Source: Cloeon dipterum (taxonomy: Eukaryota; Arthropoda; Insecta; Ephemeroptera; Baetidae). Taken from it: a stretch of 64,000 nt of DNA. Position 1 is the stretch's first letter, and every line of letters starts with the position of its first letter. The position numbers and the translations under genes are program-made. This document shows, one piece after another, positions 23,446 through 35,529 of this stretch. The stretch is taken from contig NC_088789.1 of assembly GCF_949628265.1 (NCBI RefSeq), forward strand, positions 29,505,883 to 29,569,882. The letters are read 5' to 3'. The notes beneath the pieces are model-generated. The model saw only the letters and a list, made by a program, of their open reading frames with translations, was not told the origin of the DNA and searched no databases.

Positions 23446-24420
23446 ATTTTCCCTCCTATCTTAGATTTGAGGCGATAAAAATTATTTTTCTGCAAGTTAA
23501 AAAAATAAATTAGAAATGTCTCTCTAATCAACAGCTCTTGCTGCAAAGCGGCTCATCTGAAGACGAATGAGGAACATTTTCCTTCGGCAATCAATTAAAG
23601 GCCGGTCCGATATTATGAAATTTATCCACGTGCTACATTTTCGAGATTCAAATAAAAATAGATTGACTCGCGCTAAATGAATTGCAATATAAAAAGCGAA
23701 ATACATTCGATTTTCACTGTATGGTTATGCAATCTGCAGCGTAGCAATGATTGGCGGAACAGTCTGCATTGAGTGAAAAGACGACGAAGTCACTGCTAGA
23801 TAACCAGAGCGAGTGTGGTGAATTTTTTTTGTGGATTTAGCACTCAGTCAGGACACTTTGGAATGAATACAAAAAATCCCGTGGTTCATTTTAAAATAGA
23901 TAATGTTGGAATTTGATTCATCTCTTCAAGCCTCTGATTCACTAACCATCAGACAGCTGCTACCTGCTGAAATAGAAATTAATAAACGATTTTGACAGAA
24001 AATATAGATTTATCTAAATCAAGTAATTTTTACTGATTTAAGAAGATGCGTGATTTATTCAATGATATTTTGTTTACACTATCTTATATTTAAGTTACAA
24101 AAACACTAGTTCTGCTGCTGTTATATTGAAAAATAAAAATAATATTTTGACTGCTCACCTTCGGAGGTCTGGGGGCAAAAATGATAAAACTTTTGCTGCT
24201 GTTCAATATATATGGTGGAATGCAAGATGGTTACTTTCCTCTGGGGTTTACATTTAGCATCCATTTCGTTGAAAGTTCGCTGAGTAAAGCCAATATTTAA
24301 CTTTTTTAATAGATATGCTGGTTATAATACTTCTTCATTGTTAGAAACAGCCCGCTAGCTCGCATTGTTAAGGCATTCTCAGGAGTTTCTGATATTTAAG
24401 CTGTTTTATTACTATGATAC
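23446..24420. other. Spacer, no gene seen
   Basis: Contains a sharply conserved 24-bp motif (about 23744-23767, ATGATTGGCGGAACAGTCTG) also present at 28420-28445 and 48027-48050; it includes an inverted CCAAT box. 23885-24240 repeats the 18785-19100 sequence. Confidence 0.45.
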
Positions 24421-24424
24421 CCTG

Positions 24425-24587
24425 TTGCGCGCCGCGCGGACGAAGCTTCCACCGCCAGCTGATCGATCGACCATCGGTTTTCACGGGCACTTTTGCCGCG
24501 GCTGATATATCCAGCGTTAACTGGGGAGGTGGCAGCATACGGATGGGATCAGTGATCAAATCCTTCGGCTACTACCACGTCAGATAA
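24425..24587 (+). pseudogene. Possible serine-protease exon relic
   Basis: A plus-strand frame reads RPSVFTGTFAAADISSVN and WGGGSIRMGSVIKSFGYY up to TAA at 24585-24587. The style resembles the strand region after the catalytic His in trypsin-like proteases. A more decayed copy lies at 29610-29740. Together with the GDSGG exon at 29266-29505 it suggests a lost trypsin-like gene in the ancestral unit. Family assignment is tentative. Confidence 0.35.
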
Positions 24588-24839
24588 CAGCTTTAATTTT
24601 AATCTCCAGAAATTAATTTAATAACAATCGTAAAATCAAAAATTTAAAAAATTCATATTTTTTGTTAATAGAGGAGTTTTAAGGATTAAAATTAAATTCA
24701 GATTTATGTTTACAACATTTTAGTATCGATTTTTTTTCACATAATCTATCGACAAAACAATGCGCATTTAAACATTAAAGACAATTAAAAATTATATAGC
24801 TACTTGTTGTCTTCTAATGAACTACTGTGATTTCTAATC

Positions 24840-25620
24840 ATAATTTAATCATTTCATATGGATTAATTTTTTAGGGGCACCGTGATTGGCTCGGCACTCA
24901 ACATTAATTTTCAACAATCAACACATTGTTAGATTTTAAATAAAAGGCGAGAGAAGATTCGGTGATATTTATTCACCAACAAGAGCTGAAGAAGGACCAG
25001 AATGCGAGTCAGCGACAAGCAGCCTTCCAACTCCGCCAATAAACTCATCCTCTCATTTAGATCCCCATATAATTTTGGTGACCACCGATCCTATATTAAG
25101 AATTTTTATTTAAAGATAACGAAGTTGTTGGCTGCGTGTTGATGGAGAACGCACGTTTAACTTTAAGCAATGAAATCTGCGCCAGCCATGAGTTCAAGTG
25201 GAGTGACCTGGCAAGGGAACATGCCAATAATTGCTTACGATAGGGCCCAGGAGGATCACCGGGTGACCGGAGGCAAAAACAGTGTGCAAAAAACTTCGTA
25301 AGGATAACATAATTAAAGGAAAATACGGCGGATCGTTTCATGGCTATAAATAGTAAGAAATTGAGCAAAAAAAACGACGAGGCGTACAACAATGCGGTTC
25401 TGGGAAAATCGCAAAAACAATAAAAAGTTATTGTGGCGCCGCACCACGACGCCCGTTTGCACGTGCAGTTTTCCGCGAGTGTAAAATCAACATATGAAAC
25501 TCGAAGGAGCCAAGAAGAAGCGATGGAACCGATAAATCCGTGGGCAAGTTTCATATTTTGAGCAAAAATGGGAAATTTTAACAAGCTGTGAGTTCGTGAG
25601 TTGATCGAGGTTCAAATTGT
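24840..25620 (+). mobile_element. Possible LTR-retrotransposon remnant
   Basis: About 780 bp unique to this unit: the flanks match other units (24807-24840 matches 30000-30040, and 25625 onwards matches 33550 onwards). Inside are a TATA-like AATAAAAGG (24940), an AATAAA (25041) and then ATAATTTTGGTGACC (25068-25082), the layout of an LTR end followed by a primer-binding site. No gag or pol is recognisable. The 162-codon minus ORF at 25096-25584 has no familiar features. Confidence 0.3.
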
Positions 25621-25700
25621 GATTTTGGTGGGGTTGTTGAGAAAGTAGTGATTTCCAAATAAAGAAAAAGAATTAGTAATAAGATCTTAAGAATTAAAGT

Positions 25701-25706
25701 TTTATT
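25701..25706 (-). terminator. Polyadenylation signal of ZAD copy D
   Basis: Minus-strand AATAAA about 155 bp after the stop, conserved position. Confidence 0.55.
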
Positions 25707-25861
25707 GGCTTTATACTTCAATACAACATCAATATTCGTGCTTAACTTGAAATCAATTACAATGTGATATTTCAAAGACGAATCAGAATAAGAGCAATAA
25801 TTATTAGTTTGTTGCAACAGTTTTCTCATTTTGATTGAAAGCGTTGATTTTAAATTTTCGT

Positions 25862-27420
25862 TTATTTGAAATGAGATGACTTGATGTGCATGTGAAGAGA
25901 ACTTTTGGAAATGAACTGTTTTCTGCACGCATCACATTCAAATTCAAACTCCAACAAATTGTGTTTCTTTGAGAGATGGTTAATCAAATTAGAAGTGAAA
26001 AGGAATCTCTTTGGGCAGTGAGCACAGTGCTTCAAATTGGCTTGGTTGTGCATGCTGTTGTAATGCAGTTTCAAAAGTTTCGCACTTTTGTAGTACCTTT
26101 TGCACGGCTCACATTTGAATCCGAGAGCTTTGTTCTTCAAACCACGCCATTCGCGATTTCCATGTTTTCTTTTCATGTGGTACACAAGCAGAGAAGAAAT
26201 TCGAAAGGTCTTTGAACATTTGGAACATTTGAACAAAGTTTCTCTGCACTTTTCCAGGTGCGATTGGTACAAACCTGAACATTCAAACTGGTTTTTACAG
26301 CGTATGCATATCAACTTTCTAATGTGTTTAGTGTAATAACCGACCGAAACATCTAATTTACAAATTCGGCACCGCTTACATGTGTGCACTTTTTGCACGT
26401 GCTTGGATAAGTCATAATTGGTTGAGAACATTTCACCGCATTCGTTACACTTGAATGGCTTTTCTGTTGTGTGTTTTCTAGCAACATGTGCAGATAAATT
26501 ACATCTCTTTCTTGTTTTGTATTCGCAATATTCACAATCAATCATTTTTGCAATATCAGTTTCGTGAAGAGAGTCAAAATGAGCCCTCATTTCGATATCA
26601 GTTTTGAAAAACGAGACGCAGCCTATAAAAGCGCACTTGACTGGAAATTCACGATGGACATTACGAACATGCTGACAATAATTATCGTTTACTTTGAATT
26701 CCTTGCTACAAAAATCACATTTGAATATTTTCAGTTCTCTCGGTTTTTCATGCACTCCATCATTGTGTTGTTCCCTTTCCTCGATTGTGTGAAAATATGT
26801 GGCACATTTATGGTTTTCACATCTGATAGCATTTTTGTGTGTTTGCTTTACATGCTGTGACAAATGGCACGAGTGTGAGTATTGTTTACCACAGTAGAGA
26901 CATATTTTCTTCTCTGAACAAATATTGGATTGTGTCTCCGATTCCGTTTCCACCTCTTCCTTTTCGTTTCCCTCTTCTTCACTTTCAGGCAAATCGACCT
27001 CTTCTAATGGCACCCAACATTGCTCAATATGTCCCTCTAAAACACAGTTATTTAAAAATAAATAATAAAATAAATCTCATTTTTACCGAAGTAATGTTTC
27101 CGCAGCTCTTTTGCTGCATCGTCCAAATCCAAATTCCACCAGACCAAATTCTCATCTGACATTCCATTGAATTTCCAAAGAAACCTTTTAGGGAAAATTA
27201 CTTAAATTCAAGAAATTCTTGAATTCCTTAGAACTCACTCGGCTTGCCAGGCGCAAAAGTAGCAAATATGGTCTTCATCCGCGATTTCCTCGACCAACTC
27301 GTGTCCGCAGATGTTCAAGAACCACTGCTGCAGTTTGTCCTTGTCCACGTGGACAGCGGAGACAGCGCCGTCCGCCGTCGGAAGCTCGCAAATCAAGCAC
27401 AGCGCCTTTTGACACGACAT
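25862..27420 (-). CDS. ZAD-C2H2 zinc-finger protein, copy D (484 aa)
   Basis: Exons 27420-27239, 27184-27087 and 27036-25862 (1455 bp in frame). The frame is open upstream of the conserved ATG to 27486, but only MSCQKAL at 27420 is shared with the other copies, so I start there. Its fifth finger is unlike A, B, C, E and F: RKRCNLSAHVARKH followed by TTEKPF, close to a classical TGEKP linker. Only copy G has a similar finger. Finger 6 carries CNECGEMF. Finger 8 has RISSLLVYH, as in copy E. The tail is KSSHFK. The ZAD and acidic linker are intact. Confidence 0.92.
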
Positions 27421-29265
27421 TTCAGACAGACCTCCTGAACCTGAATGGAAGGTTCCAATAAGGTGGCTTGGCGATCGCAGCGCCACTCCAAAGGTGGGTT
27501 AGTTGAAATTTCAACGCGCCATCTGTTGGTAGAAATAAGGGCTAAAAGTTAATTGATTATATAGGTATGCAACCGGCAGCAATAATTGTGTCTTTCTATA
27601 TTTTTTTTTAAATGTAAAAAGCTCTGTTTTGCATAATTTTACAAGCTCAAAATATTATTTGATAGATTAAATGAGTGGAATACATTATTCAATCTGTTAC
27701 ACCATTCAAGGACGAATTACAGAATATTAACATTGGTTTTTATCAAAACTCAAGTGTCTGATAAGGGTTCTTTTTAGTGTTGAACAGTTCTTTGAAACCA
27801 TGCTTTTTGGTGTGTTGGTCCTTTTTCTCAACGCCCATAGTGCTCCAGCGGGCAGCAATGTCAGAGGCATATCGACTACTACAAAAGTGCCCTGGGACGC
27901 GGCGAGCTGTGAGCTCTGCAATTTATAGAGGATGTTTATTTTTTAAATATGGATTTAAATAGCTGGGTGTGATTATTAAGTGTACGACTCATCAACAAAG
28001 CTATTTGACTGCGTGTGCTGTCCGGCCTGATTTTTCAGCCGAGAAATTTCGACTAGTGCGTTGACGCCAGGCTGCCTGAATTCAAAGGGGAATTCTGCAG
28101 AGTGAAAGTACACGTGGCGCAAAATGTGGTCAAATTATCTTTTTTATCCTAAGCATGAAATTTCCAAGACTGCGTGTAAAATTAAATCGTCATTTTTCTC
28201 GGGGTTTATCGCAAATGCCGACCTATGAAGTTGCAGCTTGCGGTCCTTTTTCCTGCAGAGACGACGAAATCGCTCAGCAGGAACACAAATTTTAGCTTTG
28301 TTTTTAAATAATTATGAACTGATATGAACAAGAAATGATTTTAAATTAATAGTATTGCTAAAAGAAACAAATAAAACATCGATTTTTACTTGATGGTTAT
28401 TCAACCTGCACCGTAACAATGATTGGCGGAACAGTCTGCATAGTGTGAAAAGAGACGTTAGCTGCGTTTGTGCAGGTATGAGTACAAGGACTGAGAGTTT
28501 GGAAATAATAATAAGAATTTAGACGATCAACTTATTTTTTTCAATACAAATCTTCATGAAGTGTGAGTTGAGTACAAATCATGTAATGTTGAGCATTTTT
28601 AACCACAATTAAAACTTATTAAACCGTCATATTTTGCAAACAATCCATAAAGTATAATCATATAATGATCTAGTAAAACTGGCTCAGAAACTATTAATAT
28701 TGCAGCAGGAAAAACATTATTAAAATTTCGACCATTTTAGATAAGAAAATTAACAGCTCTAATATTTAAACTTGGCTCTGCCGTCTTTTTCTAACATAAC
28801 TAGAAAAAGATTTAGCATTTTTTTTAAACCTATTATTCTCTCTTTTATGTTTCCCGGCCAAAAGGAGACGCGCGGGTCAATGTTTACAACATGCTGATTC
28901 ACTAAAGAAGCATATCGCATCAGGAAGGCACATTTTTAATTGAAAATCCTTGTTTCACCCTTTCACGAATTAAATATGTAAAAAGATGCCCCTTTTTTAT
29001 TTGTATGTTGATTTGTTGAATAGCAAAGTAGAATTAATAAAAATGTAGTATTGACGCTTTACAGTAAATAACAGAGCAGCATGCCTAGTGAAAATTGTTT
29101 TTTATCTCGTTTTAAGAGACTGATTCTTTTTAGAGCAAACAAGGTTAATTGAAAAATAAAGACCAATCAGTGCGATATTTGATATATTAATGAAGTGAGA
29201 GCTGTTTGATGCTTTCCTGGATAGCCAAAGATGTCGCTAAATTTTAAATCCATTTCTAAATTGGA
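27421..29265. other. Spacer upstream of ZAD copy D
   Basis: Shared upstream block at 27421-27570, the conserved ATGATTGGCGGAACAG motif at about 28420-28445, otherwise AT-rich with no gene seen. Confidence 0.45.
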
Positions 29266-29505
29266 TTGCAGAGAACAAGAGTCCGTGCAACGGTGACAGC
29301 GGCGCCGCGCTGGTTCGTATGGAGGAGAATATATGCAGTTTTCTAAGCATCGTCAGCGAGACCGCGGCGAGGAACATCGACGGCGGCAAAATCTACAACG
29401 CCAACTATACCCGGCAACCTTCACCAACGTCGCCGCCTACAGACGCTGGATCATCGACCACATCGACGACCAACTCAAATACTCCTACATCCCGTGAAAC
29501 AAACA
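29266..29505 (+). pseudogene. Trypsin-like serine protease terminal exon, frameshifted
   Basis: After a good acceptor (TTGCAG before 29270) the plus strand reads NKSPCNGDSGGALVRMEE, the active-site serine motif GDSGG, then VSETAARNIDGGKIYNANY. One base too many near 29405 shifts the frame. In the next frame it continues FTNVAAYRRWIIDHI, the terminal helix typical of chymotrypsin-fold proteases, to a TGA. No upstream exons with the His or Asp of the triad are seen nearby, so it is a dead fragment. Confidence 0.65.
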
Positions 29506-29609
29506 AAAATCGTGTTTGTTTTTATTTGAGTATCAACAACACTACTTCTGCTCATAAATAAACAAGCTGTAATAGGATAGATTTAAAGAAAACTAAACAA
29601 CAAAACGTT

Positions 29610-29740
29610 ATAGGCCGAGCAATCTCGCCCCTGCCGCCAGCAGAGTGATCGGCCACTGGTTTTCACCGGCACTTTTGCCGCGGTTGATATTCTACCCAGC
29701 GTGAAGCGGGGTGATGGCAACAAACGGATGGGATTAAAGT
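29610..29740 (+). pseudogene. Decayed copy of the 24425-24587 protease-like relic
   Basis: Shares GGTTTTCAC, GGCACTTTTGCCGCGG and the CGGATGGGAT block with 24470-24550, but indels and stops break the frame. Confidence 0.35.
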
Positions 29741-30274
29741 GATCTAAGCCTTCAGGTGTTAATACGTTAGATTACATATTTAATTTTAATCACCGGAATT
29801 TTTTAATAATAATCTTAAAATAATTATTTTAAAATATTTTTCAACTATTCAAATGTTTTTAAATCATCGGGTTTTTGAATATTAAAACACAATTTAGATG
29901 TATGTTTTAAACATTTTAGCAACAAGTTTATTTCACACAATCCATTGAAAAAATTTTCGTATTTAAACCTTAAAGACAGTTTAAAATTAAACAACTACAC
30001 GTTGTCACCCTATGAACCACTGTGACGTTAAATTAAAATATGATTCTATGCGCAGACAAAATGTCGGCCAACTCGAATCAGGTGCCATGCAGTAAGAAAT
30101 ATTTAACAGAAGAAAATAACATCGTATGAATGAAAAATGAAAGTATTGCATAAGTACATAAACAACCCAAAATTAAATTATTATTTCCAATTTCAAAGCA
30201 AGTCACGACCCTTTAAAACAAAACCAAACAAAAAGCAGTTCAATAAAGCAATTCACGGCGCGGATTTCGACTAC
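29741..30274. other. 3' flank of the ankyrin gene, no gene seen
   Basis: AT-rich. 29780-30040 parallels 24600-24840. Confidence 0.4.
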
Positions 30275-31945
30275 TTATTTCTTCTTGTTAACTTTGGCCC
30301 GTGGTTTACGCGGACAGTTCTTGCGAATGCCACCCCTTCTCTTTGTTAGTCGTGACGTTGCGTTGACCAAAGCACCAGACTGACCGGTGCTTAGGATTTC
30401 TTTCAGCTCTTGAATGCTGTCATCGTTGAGGATCTCATTTAATTCTGCACCAGCACGCAGCAATTCATCGGCGAATCTGAGATTCTTCTGCAGAATGGCA
30501 GGGTGGAGTGCTGTCTTCGAGGCACAATTTTGTTCATTCACATTCACGCCCATTGAAACAAAATATCTAACTAAACTCGCACCATGGTTTAAATTAAATG
30601 CAGCAAAGTGTAGGACCGTATTGCCGTCTTCAACACTCTTGTCCTTTACGTCGAAATTCAGTTCAACGATCCAGTGACACATTTTCAAATCCGCGAACGA
30701 GGCTGCGAGATGGAGCGAGTTTTTGCCTCCCACACTGAGTTTCCGCACAAGTTCAGGGTTCTTTGAATGCACGAATTTGGCGCCTTCGAGATTATTGTTC
30801 ATAACGCACAACTGAAGCTCATTAAAAGCTTGGTTTTCAGGGTTTAAAGAAGCGCCGTGGTTCAGCAACTCCTGCGCCACGTCCAGGTTTTTCGCCCTCA
30901 GCGCGTAAAAAAGGGGCGTGTTTTGTTGGTTGTCATTGCAGTTGAGATCAACGCCAAGGGAACTGAATAAACGCACGAGTTGCGGCCCAAACTGCCTGTT
31001 GAAAGCTACGTGGTGGAGAATCGAGGATTTCCACTTGTCAAGAAAACATTGTGAGCCAATGCCCGTACTCAAAATCCACTTGAACATTTCCGCATCGGCA
31101 AATTCTGCTGCAATGTGCAGAGCTGTGCGGCCGTCGCGATCCATGCGCATTACTAGTTGGTCGTTCTGATCGTGAATAAACTGGGAACTTGTCAAATTGT
31201 TCATGGAAATCGTATAGAAGAGATAGTTGTTTGAATTACTGTCCAAAAGAGCACCAAGTTTCAGCATTTCTTTTGCGATTTCGAGATGGCCGGCGGCAAA
31301 GGCGGAATGGAGTGGCAAAAATTTACCCGGTGAAGTTCCGTTGAGGTCGAGCTTCAGGGAGACTAAATACCGAATTATCTCAATGCCGTGGTTTTTATTT
31401 AGGGGGGCGCGATGCAAGGCTGTCCCGAAATAACAATTGGAAGCGGCATCGATTCCCATCCCGATTAACAATTGGCACACTCTGAGGTCGGCAAATTCGG
31501 CGGCAAGGTGCAGGGCATTTCTCCCGGATCCATCCACCTCTCTAATGAGCAGGGGGTTCCACGCGTGGACCAAAAGTGCGACGTCGGACCGATTCAGCGA
31601 GATTACTAAATGGAAAAGGTTGATCGCCTCACATTTGCGCAAGCGGAGCAATTCCTGGGCAAACCTGAAGTTTTCATTCTTGATTCCGTGAATAATGGCT
31701 TCGTTTCCTTTGTTGTCTTTCTTCGAGGCATCCAGTTTCTGCTGGTCAACCAGCAGCCACGCAATTTCATGCCCGTGTCGATGGTTCTGCGCCGCAAAGT
31801 GCAGAATCGTCTCGCCGGACTCTGTCTCTGCATGGACATCGGCTCCTTGTTGCAGAAGGGCAATGCACGCCTCGAGGTTTTCGTCCCTGGCTGCGATCAT
31901 CAAGGGGGTCAGACCCTGCTCGCTCTTGTTCTTGTTGGAAGCCAT
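30275..31945 (-). CDS. Ankyrin-repeat protein 1 (556 aa, intronless)
   Basis: Probable protein-binding scaffold; partner unknown. The single exon starts at ATG (MASNKNKSEQ) and is almost wholly ankyrin repeats from about residue 12 to 510. The repeats run in a four-repeat super-unit of about 135 residues: LHLAAEFADL type, LH-APLNKNHG type, PLHSAFAAG type, then a degenerate unit around HDQNDQLVMRMD. This super-unit repeats three times. The C-terminal ~35 residues are basic (KRRGGIRKNCPRKPRAKVNKKK in part), which could be a nuclear-localisation tail and is absent from the other two ankyrin proteins. It is the only intact ankyrin gene inside the zinc-finger array, lying between ZAD copies D and E on the same strand. 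Confidence 0.88.
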   Translation of the reverse strand: MASNKNKSEQGLTPLMIAARDENLEACIALLQQGADVHAETESGETILHFAAQNHRHGHEIAWLLVDQQKLDASKKDNKGNEAIIHGIKNENFRFAQELLRLRKCEAINLFHLVISLNRSDVALLVHAWNPLLIREVDGSGRNALHLAAEFADLRVCQLLIGMGIDAASNCYFGTALHRAPLNKNHGIEIIRYLVSLKLDLNGTSPGKFLPLHSAFAAGHLEIAKEMLKLGALLDSNSNNYLFYTISMNNLTSSQFIHDQNDQLVMRMDRDGRTALHIAAEFADAEMFKWILSTGIGSQCFLDKWKSSILHHVAFNRQFGPQLVRLFSSLGVDLNCNDNQQNTPLFYALRAKNLDVAQELLNHGASLNPENQAFNELQLCVMNNNLEGAKFVHSKNPELVRKLSVGGKNSLHLAASFADLKMCHWIVELNFDVKDKSVEDGNTVLHFAAFNLNHGASLVRYFVSMGVNVNEQNCASKTALHPAILQKNLRFADELLRAGAELNEILNDDSIQELKEILSTGQSGALVNATSRLTKRRGGIRKNCPRKPRAKVNKKK

Positions 31946-33620
31946 TTATTTGTCTTGCACCGCGAGAAATTTTCAAGATCTCCGTAAAAAACCCAGCAAT
32001 AAAGATTGAGATCTGTAAAAGTAGCTGTAATATGCGTGTCGGGACAGCCAGCTAATCACAAGGCTCTCGAATAACTAAAGAAAGAGAAGATCGACATCCA
32101 GGAGGTAGGAGGCCTATTTTGTGAACTTCGAAACTTCAATATTTAGACAAAAACACTAAACAAAAGTTTATAAGCGTAACAAACAAATCAAAGGTTCACG
32201 GAGCATGCTATATATAGAGGAAAATATTGTTAATGCTTTTAATTGCGGTGTTGAATAATCGCAAATATTTATTTTTTTATCACGCCGCTGCATATTTTGT
32301 GATACCTTGGCAAAATTATTAAGTTAAAAATTATCGAACATTTTTTTTAATATCCTAGCCGCATGCATGCATTCAAATCTCAAAGTCAGCAATTGTGCCT
32401 GAGTTGGGGTTACGAGCTTCAAATAACGAAATAAATAAATGGAATTATAACATTAACAGGGTGATTTTATTTTAAAATTCAGCTATTCCTACAAGCGCAC
32501 TGCTTTTTAGCCGTGGGCAGTTTGATCATGGCGCTGGGAAAGGATAAATTCTGAATTTTAACGATCAATATTCTAAAATCCGGAGCGTTTCAGGAATTTT
32601 CTGGATCGACCGGCGCGTAAAAATTACGAACCGAAGAGTGAGCTCGGCTGATGATTTATTGCCGCCTGGTTGCGTGTTGCATACGCCCTTAAGGAAGCTC
32701 GCTGCAGCAAGCGTGGCCTGCCATATCTGTTTTTATTTCTAGAAGCAAGTTTGCAGTAACAAGAAATTTATGTCAAAAAGGAAGGTTAAAATAATTTAAT
32801 ATAAAAAATTACAAAATAGAATATCATTTTCAAAATTATAAAATATGTTTCAAAGTTGTCCCTTCGCATGATAAGTATGTGAACATTGCAGAAAATTTCA
32901 TAGCGATGGTTTTGTTCCCTACAAATTCCACTTCAGAACTCGAGAAAATAGGAATTTTTCAAATTCCGCTACACATGGAGTTCCTAATCTTGGGTTCTAA
33001 GCATCACATTTACAAAAACTACCCACTATATTTATTATTTATAGTTATGCACGCCCTCAATTATCTAGTATAATCGGCGCAGACACCTTCTAAAACGCAA
33101 GAGATGCAAAATTAAAATAGTTGATCAATTTTAGAATTAACCACTCTAAAATAATTCAATTCGGCTCTGCAGTTTTTTCTGTCCTATTTCGGAAAAAGAT
33201 TTAGCGTTCTGTGAATCCGTCCACTTGTTTCCTGGCCAACTAGGAAGGGTTAATTTCACGCGTTCATAAGATGAAGGCAGATTTTTTTAATTAATTATTG
33301 GTAATCCATGTTTCACATTCTTGTAAGCTCATTGTTTTCAAAATTATAGCTTTTATAATTCGTTTGTCGAGCTAATATCTCGCTAAAAGTACTGAAGTTC
33401 TATGATCATGTTTATTACAAATTTATTATTTGCACTTTTAAATTTATAACAGAGCAGCATGCCTATATAATAGTAAAAACTGCTTTTTATCTCAATTTTA
33501 GAGATACAAGATGGGAATATTGAAAAATTAAAATATCAGTGATTTGAGGTTTGTTGAGAAAGTAGAGTGTAATCTATATGTAAAGAAAAAGTAATTTGGT
33601 TTACGGTTTTAACAATTAAG
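31946..33620. other. Upstream region of ankyrin gene 1 and 3' flank of ZAD copy E
   Basis: 31960-32140 is the ankyrin upstream region, whose relics lie at 19141-19330 and 37060-37240. 32370-33800 is colinear with 43105-44098 plus 45323-45793. No gene. Confidence 0.5.
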
Positions 33621-33623
33621 ATA

Positions 33624-33629
33624 TTTATT
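33624..33629 (-). terminator. Polyadenylation signal of ZAD copy E
   Basis: Minus-strand AATAAA about 175 bp after the stop, conserved position. Confidence 0.55.
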
Positions 33630-33801
33630 GGCTTTACTATAACATCATAATAAAAAATGTGCGAGCAATTTTGAATCAATTACATTTAGATATTTTGGAA
33701 AGAAAGAAAATGAGAGCAGTTATTGATCTCAATGAATTTGTAACAAATGTTTTCTCATTTTAAGTGAAAGCGATGATTTTCGACACAATTCAAATTATGA
33801 T

Positions 33802-35367
33802 TTATTTGAAATGAGTTGACTTGATATGCTTGCAAAGAGATTGTTTGGAAATTAACTGTTTTTTGCATGTGTCACAATCAAATTCAAGCTCCAACAAATT
33901 GTGTTTCTTAGCGAGATGGTTAATCAAATTAGAAGTGAAAACGAAACTCTTTTGGCAATGGGCACAATGCTTCAATTTGGCTTGGTTGTGCATCCTGTTT
34001 AAATGCAGTTTCAGGAGTTTCGCACTTTTGTAGTACCTTTTGCAGGGTTCACATTTGAATCCAAGAGCTTTGTACTCCAAACCACGCCATTCGCGATTTC
34101 CATGTTTTCTTTTCATGTGGTAAACAAGCAAAGAAGAAATTCGAAAGCTCTTTGGACACTTGGAACAGTTGAACGAAGTTTCTCTGCACTTTTGTAGGTG
34201 CGATTGGTACGAACCTGAACACAGAAATTCGTTTTTACAGCGAAAGCAGGACAACTTTCTAATGTGTTTAGTATAGCAACCGACCGTAACATCTAACTTA
34301 CAAATTCGGCAGCGCTTAAATGTGTGCACACTTTTCACGTGGTGGGATAAATCATAATTGGTTGCGAACATTTCGCCACATTTGTCACACTTTAGTGTTT
34401 TCTTCATATGTTTTCTGGTAATATGTATTTGTAAAACGTATTTAAAACAGGATTTGAAACCGCAATAGTCACAAGTAATCATTTTCGCATCATCGTGAAG
34501 AGAGTCAAAATGAGCCCTCATTTCGATATCAGTTTTGAAAAACGAGACGCAGCCTTTGAAAGCGCACTTGACTGGAAATTCGCGATGGACCTTGCGAACA
34601 TGACAGTTGATGTTACCATTTCCAATGAATTTCTTGTTACAAAATTCGCATTTGAATATTTTCCTCTCTCTTCGTTTTTCATGCACTTCTTCATTGTGTT
34701 TTTCCCTTTCCTCGATTGTGTGAAAATAGGTGGCACAATTATAGTTTTCACATCTGATAGAATCTTTGTGTGTTTTCTTTACATGCTCTGACAATATCTT
34801 CGATAGTTTATATAGTTTACCACAGTAGATGCATTTTTTCTTTTCTGAACAAATATTGGGTTGTTTCTCAGCTTCCAACTCTGATTCATCCTCGTCGATT
34901 TCATCTTCTTCTTCTTCACTTTCGGGCAGATCGATCTCTTCCAATGGCACCCAACATTGGTCGATATTTCCCTCTAAAAACACAGTTTTTAGAAAAAAAA
35001 ATAAACAAGAAATATATTTTTTACCAAAGTAATGCTTCCGCAGCTCTTTTGCTGCATCGTCCAGATCCAAATTCCACCAAACCAAAGCCTCGTCTGACAT
35101 TCCATTGAATCTCCAGAGAAACCTTACAGGAAAAATTCCTCAAATAAATATAAAAATATTCCTTGTATTTCTTTCGAGAACTCACTCGGCTTGCAAGAGG
35201 CAAAAGTAGCAAATTTTATCCTCGTCCAGGATTTCGCTGGCCAATTCATATCCACAGACGTTTAGAAACCAAGTCTGCAGTTTCTCCTTGTCCACGTGGA
35301 CAGCGAGGACAGCGCCGTCCGCCGTCGGAAGCTCGCAAATCAAGCACAGCGCTTTTTCCAACGACAT
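33802..35367 (-). CDS. ZAD-C2H2 zinc-finger protein, copy E (483 aa)
   Basis: Exons 35367-35186, 35122-35025 and 34973-33802 (1452 bp in frame). The N-terminus is MSLEKAL rather than MSCQKAL, losing a cysteine that is not a zinc ligand. Intron 2 is 51 bp, has no stop and keeps frame, so an unspliced message would add 17 mainly hydrophobic residues; the normal GT-AG sites are still present. Finger 5 is a variant (CDYCGFKSCFKYVLQIH). Two residues are missing before it, where HDTDGAKM becomes HDDAKM. The irregular finger reads VGCYTKHIRKLSCFRC. Finger 8 is RISSLLVYH, as in copy D. The tail is KSTHFK. Confidence 0.92.
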
Positions 35368-35529
35368 TTCTTCTGGACCACCTGAACCTGAATGGAAGGT
35401 TCCAAAAAGGTGTCAAGGCGATCGCAGCGCCGTTTCAAAGGTGGGTTAGTTTGAAATTCATCGCGCCATCTATGGGAAAGAATAAGGGTTATAAAATTTG
35501 ATTGATTTGTTTTGCCATCGGCAGCATAA

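Larger units (their letters stand above)
17274..23725. repeat. Segmental duplication, member 1
   Basis: From the upstream block of copy B through the upstream region of copy C, this stretch is colinear with 35368-41615, at visibly high identity including non-coding sequence (for example 22860-23160 against 40745-41045, with only a few differences). The main difference seen is about 150 bp near 18630-18780 absent from the other member. Confidence 0.75.

Noticed and set aside
25096..25584. 162-codon minus-strand ORF
   Set aside because: No recognisable family or conserved copy, and it overlaps the possible LTR remnant.
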